Positions 1 to 4,840 of a stretch of DNA of 5,705 nucleotides are shown here, piece by piece. Every line of letters begins with the position of its first letter. Position 1 is the first letter of the stretch. The translations under genes were made by a program, and so were the position numbers. Below the pieces are notes generated by a model. The model was not told the DNA's origin. It ran no database searches and worked only from the letters and a program-made list of their open reading frames with translations. Origin of the DNA: Acidobacteriota bacterium (GTDB taxonomy: Bacteria > Acidobacteriota > UBA4820 > DSQY01); assembly GCA_022759065.1 (NCBI GenBank), contig JAEMPZ010000248.1, forward strand, positions 1 to 5,705. Direction: 5' to 3'.

Positions 1-639
1 GGCGCGGTGTGCAGACAGCATGGCGCTCTCTTTCATACGGACGCCGTGCAGGCGATGGGAAAAGTCCCGTCGTGCTGGTCTTCGGCGCGACCCGATTATC
101 TGACGTTGGCCGCCCACAAGCTCTACGGCCCCAAGGGAATAGCTGCCCTCGTCGTCAGGCCGGGCGCCCCGCTGGTGCCACAATTAACCGGAGGCGGCCA
201 GGAATGCGGCCGCAGGAGTTCAACCGAGGCTGTGCACCTTGCTGCCGGTTTTGGCGTGGCGTGCCGGATGGCCCAAGAGAATCTTGGCCAATTTGCGTGT
301 CTGGCAAAACTGCGCGACGGTTTGGAAGACGGCGTGCTAAGGCGGCTCGGCGCTCAGGTCTTTGGAGCCGAAGCCAGAAGGATCCCAAATACGAGTTTCT
401 TCTGCCTACCTGGATTGAGCGGGGGCCTGCTCGCCGAGAAGCTTGACGAGCTTGGAATATTTGTGGGAACGGGGTCGGCTTGCCACGAAGGTGCGCAGGG
501 ACTGCCACGTGTACTACAATGCATGGGGGCGCTGCTGCCCTCGGGAAGTTCGCCGCTGCGCGTTAGCCTTGGGCGCTACAGCAGCGCCGGCCAGGTTGAA
601 ACGCTGGCCCATGTCCTTTATGAGGAGGCCACGAGGTGA
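1..639 (+). CDS. Cysteine desulfurase, NifS/IscS type (C-terminal part, 5' truncated by window edge)
   Basis: This PLP enzyme takes sulfur from L-cysteine as an enzyme-bound persulfide, releasing alanine and supplying sulfur for Fe-S clusters or other thio-cofactors in the cytoplasm. The frame is open from base 1, so roughly the N-terminal 180 residues of a ~390-residue protein lie outside the window; GTG at 7 is internal, not the start. Visible family marks are HTDAVQ (Asp and Gln that contact PLP), AHKLYGPKG with the Schiff-base lysine at 118-120, GGGQE followed by an Arg-rich loop, and GTGSACHEG with the catalytic cysteine at 481-483. The end has the usual LRVSLGR block. The long loop after the catalytic Cys fits the group I (NifS/IscS) class rather than SufS. 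The phosphate-loop motif normally RSGT or RAGT reads RSST here, a mild deviation. It is followed after 6 nt by a [2Fe-2S] ferredoxin gene. NifS, IscS or a specialised paralogue cannot be told apart here. Confidence 0.93.
   Translation, partial: GAVCRQHGALFHTDAVQAMGKVPSCWSSARPDYLTLAAHKLYGPKGIAALVVRPGAPLVPQLTGGGQECGRRSSTEAVHLAAGFGVACRMAQENLGQFACLAKLRDGLEDGVLRRLGAQVFGAEARRIPNTSFFCLPGLSGGLLAEKLDELGIFVGTGSACHEGAQGLPRVLQCMGALLPSGSSPLRVSLGRYSSAGQVETLAHVLYEEATR
633..638 (+). promoter_or_regulatory. Ribosome-binding site of the ferredoxin gene
   Basis: GAGGTG lies 7 nt before the ATG at 646 and overlaps the last codons and stop of the desulfurase gene. This implies that the two genes are translated from one mRNA and are probably translationally coupled. 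Confidence 0.6.
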
Positions 640-645
640 CAAAGG

Positions 646-939
646 ATGAGTGAAGCCGGCCAGGGCCGCGACAACAAGAAGGTCTATGTGCTGGTCTGCA
701 AGGGTGATACTTGTTCCAAGCAGGGCAACACCGAGAAGTTGCGGGTAATTCTGAAACAGCATGCCCGCGAATTCAAAGCCAGCTCCGTCAAGATCGCTTA
801 CGTCTCCTGCCTTGGATTGTGCGGTGACGGGCCAAACATCATGGTGGTAAAAGGCGGACAAACGTTCGGCCATTGCACGGAGCAGAGCCTTGGCGCGGTG
901 AAATCCGCCATTGGGAAGGCAATTGAAGAATCTGATTGA
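646..939 (+). CDS. Thioredoxin-like [2Fe-2S] ferredoxin (NuoE/Shethna-type fold), 97 aa
   Basis: This is a small cytoplasmic electron carrier that probably binds one [2Fe-2S] cluster. After a short polar N-terminus comes a beta strand (VYVLVCKGDTC) and a pattern of four cysteines: C18-x4-C23 and C55-x3-C59, separated by 31 residues. This matches the cluster ligands of the NuoE subunit and of stand-alone thioredoxin-fold ferredoxins. The segment CLGLCGDGPNIMV is typical of the family, and C77 is an extra cysteine. The length suits a single-domain ferredoxin; there is no additional domain as in full NuoE. The gene lies 6 nt after the cysteine desulfurase and overlaps the start of the sigma-54 activator. 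It could therefore act in cluster assembly, pass electrons to an unseen partner, or report cluster status; which of these is not shown. Fold and cofactor are well supported, the partner is unknown. Confidence 0.88.
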   Translation: MSEAGQGRDNKKVYVLVCKGDTCSKQGNTEKLRVILKQHAREFKASSVKIAYVSCLGLCGDGPNIMVVKGGQTFGHCTEQSLGAVKSAIGKAIEESD

Positions 940-2290
940 AGACCCGAACGCCCTGAGAATCCTGGAATCGCTGCACGACGGCGTCATCGTCATCAGCAAG
1001 GAGCGCAACATAGTATTTATCAATGCCCGCGCGCGCGGCCTTTTGGGCTACGAAGCTGGCGAAGTCCTTGACCACCGCTGCAAGTCAATAACGCGGACGA
1101 CCGAGTGCGAGACCGGTTGCCCTCTCACTCGTGCCATAGAGCAGAACAGGGACCAGTGCGGCCTGAATATGTGGTACAGGGCCAAGGATGGACGGCGCGT
1201 TTACTGCCGGACCAATGTTGTTTTGCTGCGCGACGATTCGGGCGAAGTAATCGGCGGCGTGGAGATATTCAGCGACGCGGGGCGCGTCCTTCCGCTGAAC
1301 CCTCCCGAAGTTGAAGCATTCGGATTTGGGAACATGATAGGCAGGAACCCCGCGATGGCCGAGGTGTTCAATTTGATCCGCATGGTGGCGGTGACCGACA
1401 GCACGGTGCTCATTACCGGCGAAAGCGGCACCGGCAAAGAATTGGTCGCCGAGGCGATACATGCCAATTCGGTGCGGAGTGGCCGCCCGCTGGTAAAGGT
1501 CAACTTCGCCGCGCTGAACGAAGGAGTGATCGAGAGCGAGCTTTTCGGCCACGTAAAAGGGGCTTTTACCGGCGCCACGTCGGACAAGGCGGGACGTTTC
1601 GAGCTGGCCCACCAGGGCACCCTTTTCCTGGACGAGATCGGTGAAGCCCCGTTAACAACGCAGGTCAAACTCCTTCGGGTGTTGCAGGCGGGGGAGTTTG
1701 AAAAGGTGGGGTCCTCCCGCACCGTGAAAGTGGACGTAAGGCTCATAGCCGCGACCAACCGGGATCTGCAGGAGGCGATCGGGAAAGGAGCCTTCCGGCA
1801 GGACCTTTACTATCGCCTCAACGTGTTTCGCATCCCGTTGCCCCCGCTGCGGGAGCGCAGTGAGGACATTCCGCTTCTGGCTGATCACTTTTTGAAGAAG
1901 TGCGCCGCCAAAATGGCATCGAAGAAAATCGAGGGGATAGAGGCGGAGGCCATGACGCGCCTGATGAATTACCGCTTTCCAGGAAACATCCGCGAGCTTG
2001 AAAACATCATCGAGCACGCGGCCATACGCTGCCAGGGCGGGGTGATACGGGCCTCTGACCTGCCGCTCGCGGGCGATGGCGCGCTGCCGGTTCAGCCGGT
2101 AAAGCTTCACCAGATAAGGGCGCCGCTTCAAAGCCTGGAGCGAGACCTCATCCTTCGTGCCCTGGACGAAACAAAGTGGCGCATTGCCGAGAGCGCGAAA
2201 ATACTCGGCCTAAGCCGCATCACGCTCTGGCGCAGGATGAAAGAGTACGACATTAGGAGGCTCGCTGCCTCCCCCCAATCCCGCGATTGA
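911..2290 (+). CDS. Sigma-54-dependent transcriptional activator: Cys-rich PAS, AAA+ and Fis-type HTH domains
   Basis: This bacterial enhancer-binding protein would use ATP to open promoters bound by RpoN RNA polymerase. From TTG 911 it has 459 residues. The PAS sensor (about 14-122) holds C57, C66, C70, C83 and C99; C57-x8-C66-x3-C70-P-L is a pattern I recall from a subset of PAS-containing activators. The AAA+ domain (about 140-375) shows an intact Walker A GESGTGKE (170-177), GAFTGA (217-222, the sigma-54 contact loop), Walker B TLFLDEIGE (237-245), sensor I AATNRDL (280-286) and sensor II FPGNIRELEN (356-365). Small deviations are VNFAAL for the usual VNCAAL and HVKGAFTGA for HEKGAFTGA. 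A Fis-type helix-turn-helix lies at 408-447. There is no response-regulator receiver domain, so the PAS domain is the likely signal input. An in-frame stop at 899 and the lack of ATG/GTG codons before the PAS domain force a TTG start at 911 or 923, both inside the ferredoxin gene. The target promoter is not visible in the window. Confidence 0.93.
   Translation: MGRQLKNLIEDPNALRILESLHDGVIVISKERNIVFINARARGLLGYEAGEVLDHRCKSITRTTECETGCPLTRAIEQNRDQCGLNMWYRAKDGRRVYCRTNVVLLRDDSGEVIGGVEIFSDAGRVLPLNPPEVEAFGFGNMIGRNPAMAEVFNLIRMVAVTDSTVLITGESGTGKELVAEAIHANSVRSGRPLVKVNFAALNEGVIESELFGHVKGAFTGATSDKAGRFELAHQGTLFLDEIGEAPLTTQVKLLRVLQAGEFEKVGSSRTVKVDVRLIAATNRDLQEAIGKGAFRQDLYYRLNVFRIPLPPLRERSEDIPLLADHFLKKCAAKMASKKIEGIEAEAMTRLMNYRFPGNIRELENIIEHAAIRCQGGVIRASDLPLAGDGALPVQPVKLHQIRAPLQSLERDLILRALDETKWRIAESAKILGLSRITLWRRMKEYDIRRLAASPQSRD
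913..919 (+). promoter_or_regulatory. Possible ribosome-binding site for a TTG start at 923
   Basis: GGGAAGG sits 3 nt before a TTG at 923 in the activator frame, inside the ferredoxin gene. The spacing is short. If used, the activator would begin four codons later than the first possible start at 911. The TTG at 911 has no clear Shine-Dalgarno sequence in front of it. Confidence 0.3.
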
Positions 2291-2316
2291 ACTGGGGCGG
2301 CGTCCACAAAGGCTGA

Positions 2317-2345
2317 TTGACCATGAGGTGGATACGTGATATAAA
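2317..2345 (+). promoter_or_regulatory. Sigma-70-type promoter of the TPR gene
   Basis: A -35 box TTGACC (2317-2322, 5 of 6 to consensus) is followed by a 17-nt spacer and a -10 box TATAAA (2340-2345, 5 of 6) that also carries an extended -10 TG (2337-2338). Transcription should begin near 2351-2353, leaving a leader of about 40 nt before the start codon at 2392. This makes the TPR gene its own transcription unit, separate from the activator operon. Assigned by eye from sequence only. Confidence 0.72.
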
Positions 2346-2377
2346 TACCAGCTTTCGGGGCCGAGGCGCCCTGCTGG

Positions 2378-2382
2378 GGAGG
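2378..2382 (+). promoter_or_regulatory. Ribosome-binding site deciding the TPR start
   Basis: GGAGG, within GGGGAGGA, ends 9 nt before ATG 2392. It picks that codon over the upstream in-frame TTG 2317 and ATG 2323, which lie in the promoter and lack a comparable site. Confidence 0.8.
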
Positions 2383-2391
2383 AACAAGAAT

Positions 2392-3561
2392 ATGCGCGCG
2401 ATCAAGACGATGTTTGTAATAACGGGGCTTTTGGTGAGCCTTTATGCTTTCGCCGAAGAGCCGAAGAAGAAGGCCGAGCAGCAAAAAGGCCCGACCATGA
2501 GCGAGCTCATCCAACAACAGAAATACAAGGAAGCGGCCGACCTGGGCGAGAAGTTTATCAAGGCTAACCAGGCCGACTTCAGCATCTATTACAACCTGGG
2601 GGTTGCGTACGACAACCTAAAGGATTACCCAAAAGCGCTCAGCAACGCGGAGCTGGCCGCGGGCATGGACGCCACCAGCGCGATGCCGTATCAACTGATG
2701 GCCGCCGTCTATCACGAGATGGGGCAGGAGGACAAGGTCATTGAGTCCTACGAGAAGGGCCTGGTTGTTGACCCTTCCAATAAAGAGATGCTTTACAACC
2801 TGGGCCACCTCTATGAACAACGGAAGGACATGGCCCACGCCATGGAGAAGTACGATCAGCTAATCGCCTTGGACCCAAGTTACCAAAACGTGGCCTACGA
2901 TGTCGGCGTGATGCTCCAGGAGAGCGGGGACCCGGCAAAGGCTCTGACTTACTTCGAAAAGGCGAATGGCGCCAAGCCTGATAACGAAGACGTTCTTTTG
3001 GCGATCGCCCAGACGCAGCTGAAGCTCAAGAACTGGGCCGCCGCCGCCGATGGCTTCCAGAAATTTCTCAAAGTGACGAAAAAGGATGCCTACAGAGTGG
3101 CGATCATGCAAAACATGGCCGTCTGCTACTTCAAGGCCAACGATTTTACCAAGTGCGCCGAAACGGCCGACCAGATACTTCAGGCGAGGCCTAATGACGA
3201 GAAGGGCTTGTTCTTCAAGGCGGAGGCTCTTCTAGCCCAGGACGATTGCGCCAAGTTCGGGCCCGCGGCGGAATCATTCCTTGCAGTGTCCAAGGCCGAC
3301 GCGATGCGCTTGCCGGTACTCAAGGGGCTTTGCGCCTGCCAATACAAGGAAAAGAAATACAAGGAAGCGGCGTCGGTTGGCCAGCAAGTCGTGGCGCTTG
3401 ATCCCAATGACGAGGAAACGCTCCTTCGCGTGGCAAACGCCTACAATGAAATGAAGGATACCAGAAAGGCCATCGAATACTATAAGAAATTCATAGCCGT
3501 CACCAAGGACCAGGATCTCAAGGCCAAGGCGCAGAAGAACGTCAAGCAGCTCGGCGGCTGA
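2392..3561 (+). CDS. Exported tetratricopeptide-repeat (TPR) protein, 389 aa
   Basis: A Sec signal peptide occupies residues 1-21: positive n-region (R2, K5), hydrophobic core FVITGLLVSL, and an A-F-A cleavage site before EEPKKK. There is no lipobox cysteine, so the mature protein should be soluble in the periplasm or secreted. After a Lys/Gln-rich linker the rest is built from about ten TPR units (roughly 35-60, 63-95, 97-128, 131-163, 165-197, 199-230, 235-267, 270-300, 308-339, 341-372), with typical A-x-x-x-Y and ALDP/VDPSN turns; the unit near 270-300 is degenerate. TPR arrays form a superhelix that binds partner proteins or peptides, and no enzymatic domain is present. Five cysteines (C245, C255, C286, C314, C316) all lie in the C-terminal half and could form disulfides. 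The start is set by the signal peptide, a GGAGG site, and a promoter overlapping any earlier start. The specific role is unknown; neighbours give no clear hint. Confidence 0.9.
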   Translation: MRAIKTMFVITGLLVSLYAFAEEPKKKAEQQKGPTMSELIQQQKYKEAADLGEKFIKANQADFSIYYNLGVAYDNLKDYPKALSNAELAAGMDATSAMPYQLMAAVYHEMGQEDKVIESYEKGLVVDPSNKEMLYNLGHLYEQRKDMAHAMEKYDQLIALDPSYQNVAYDVGVMLQESGDPAKALTYFEKANGAKPDNEDVLLAIAQTQLKLKNWAAAADGFQKFLKVTKKDAYRVAIMQNMAVCYFKANDFTKCAETADQILQARPNDEKGLFFKAEALLAQDDCAKFGPAAESFLAVSKADAMRLPVLKGLCACQYKEKKYKEAASVGQQVVALDPNDEETLLRVANAYNEMKDTRKAIEYYKKFIAVTKDQDLKAKAQKNVKQLGG

Positions 3562-3588
3562 GCCATCGTTTAAAGAACCTGCATGACC

Positions 3589-3613
3589 AGGCCGGGCATC
3601 GCCCGGCCTTTTT
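3589..3613 (+). terminator. Intrinsic (Rho-independent) terminator after the TPR gene
   Basis: AGGCCGGGC (3589-3597), loop ATC and GCCCGGCCT (3601-3609) form a perfect nine-pair GC-rich stem. The T-run TTTTT (3609-3613) follows, its first T closing the stem. It lies 28 nt after the TPR stop codon. The T-run touches the rocD ribosome-binding site directly, leaving no space for a promoter between them. Confidence 0.88.
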
Positions 3614-3618
3614 GGAGG
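3614..3618 (+). promoter_or_regulatory. Ribosome-binding site of rocD
   Basis: GGAGG lies 4 nt before ATG 3623 and begins on the base after the terminator T-run. The nearby AGGCC (3616-3620) can pair with GGCCT (3605-3609) in an alternative short hairpin that would cover this site. Confidence 0.8.
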
Positions 3619-3622
3619 CCTT

Positions 3623-4834
3623 ATGGCTACTAAGTCAGCGAGGACCGCGTCTTACATCGAAGAGTCCGAGAAATACAGCGCCCACAACTATCACCCCCTC
3701 CCTGTCGTGCTTGAAAAAGCCGAGCGGGTCTGGGTATGGGACGTTGAGGGCAACAAGTACATGGATTGCCTCTCGTCCTATTCGGCGATCAACCAGGGGC
3801 ACCGCCATCCAAAGATCATCAAGGCCCTGAAAGATCAGGCCGACAGGCTCACCCTGACGTCGCGAGGTTTTTACAACGACCAGATGGGGCCGTGGCTGAA
3901 GCTTCTTTGCGGGCTGACCGGTTACGAAAAAGCGCTTCCCATGAACACGGGCGCCGAGGCGGTCGAGACCGCGCTCAAGACGGCCCGCAAATGGGGCCAG
4001 TACGTCAAGGGAGTTCCCGCCGGCGCGCAGGAGATAATCGTTTGCGCCAACAATTTTCACGGCAGGACGATCACCATCATAACCTTCTCGTCGGACGCCC
4101 AGACCAAGGACGGTTTCGGCCCCTACACGCCAGGCTTCGTGACCATCCCTTACGGCGACGCGAAAGCCCTTGAGGCCGCCATAACGAAAAACACCGTCGC
4201 CTTCCTCGTCGAGCCAATTCAGGGCGAAGCAGGGGTCGTAGTTCCTCCCGCCGGATACCTGAAGGCCTGCTTCGACATCTGCAAGAAGCATAAAGTCCTC
4301 TTGGTGGCGGATGAAGTGCAGACCGGTTTCTGCCGCACGGGCCGCTGGTTCGCGTGCCAGCACGAAGATGTGAGGCCGGACATCATGGTTCTTGGAAAAG
4401 CGCTCGGTGGCGGCATGTATCCGGTCTCCGCCATCGTTTGCGATGATCACGTCATGAGCGTCTTCAAGCCTGGCGATCATGGCTCGACGTTCGGCGGCAA
4501 CCCCCTGGCGGCCGCCGTGTCCACTGCCGCCCTAGAGGTGCTGAGGGATGAAAAATTGGACGAGCGGGCCGCCGAGCTGGGGGGCTATTTCATGGACCGG
4601 CTTCGCGCCATGAAGAGCCCGCACGTCGAGGGCATTCGCGGCAAGGGCCTTCTCATAGGCATGGTGATAAAAAGCTCGTCCGGCAAAGCCCGCCCATGGT
4701 GCGAGAAGCTTATGAGTCATGGAATTCTTGCAAAGGACACGCACGAGCAGGTCATCCGTTTTGCCCCCGCCCTCGTGATAACCAAGGAAGAGGTTGACTG
4801 GGCGGTTGAAAAAATCTCAGAGACGTTGCGGTAA
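3623..4834 (+). CDS. rocD: Ornithine aminotransferase (ornithine--oxo-acid transaminase), 403 aa
   Basis: This PLP class-III aminotransferase moves the delta-amino group of L-ornithine to 2-oxoglutarate, giving glutamate-5-semialdehyde and glutamate, which links arginine/ornithine breakdown to proline and glutamate. The protein aligns by eye along its whole length with human OAT from memory. Marks are HNYHPLPV (Y23, counterpart of human Y55), SSYSAINQGH (Y53, counterpart of Y85 that favours ornithine), FHGRT (R148, counterpart of R180), PIQGEAGVV (E202, counterpart of E235), VADEVQTG (D230, PLP ring nitrogen), LGKALGGG (K259, Schiff-base lysine) and GSTFGGNP. Retention of both tyrosines and the LTLTSR block argues for ornithine over N-acetylornithine aminotransferase (ArgD). 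Length is normal for the bacterial family. The start has a GGAGG site 4 nt upstream. It follows a terminator directly and precedes a transporter gene by 6 nt, so these two are probably cotranscribed. Confidence 0.94.
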   Translation: MATKSARTASYIEESEKYSAHNYHPLPVVLEKAERVWVWDVEGNKYMDCLSSYSAINQGHRHPKIIKALKDQADRLTLTSRGFYNDQMGPWLKLLCGLTGYEKALPMNTGAEAVETALKTARKWGQYVKGVPAGAQEIIVCANNFHGRTITIITFSSDAQTKDGFGPYTPGFVTIPYGDAKALEAAITKNTVAFLVEPIQGEAGVVVPPAGYLKACFDICKKHKVLLVADEVQTGFCRTGRWFACQHEDVRPDIMVLGKALGGGMYPVSAIVCDDHVMSVFKPGDHGSTFGGNPLAAAVSTAALEVLRDEKLDERAAELGGYFMDRLRAMKSPHVEGIRGKGLLIGMVIKSSSGKARPWCEKLMSHGILAKDTHEQVIRFAPALVITKEEVDWAVEKISETLR

Positions 4835-4840
4835 GTTTCC

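Noticed and set aside
9..446. Second + frame over the desulfurase
   Set aside because: Arg-rich shadow of the desulfurase, which has catalytic Lys and Cys motifs in the other frame.
912..928. Sigma-54-like -24/-12 element (TGGGAAG-N4-TTGA)
   Set aside because: It lacks the C of the key -12 GC pair and matches the -24 half only partly; it lies in overlapping coding sequence just ahead of the activator.
2349..2376. Possible hairpin (CAGC...GCTG) in the TPR leader
   Set aside because: The outer stem is only four pairs and its 5' arm begins at or before the predicted transcription start, so it may not form in RNA.
2317..2391. Extending the TPR protein upstream to TTG 2317 or ATG 2323
   Set aside because: It would bury the signal peptide 23-25 residues inside the protein and place the start in the promoter -35 region; GGAGG points to ATG 2392.
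3635..4480. Long antisense open frame (281 codons) opposite rocD
   Set aside because: It mirrors the codon structure of a well-supported GC-rich gene, resembles no family I recognise, and has no independent start signals of note.
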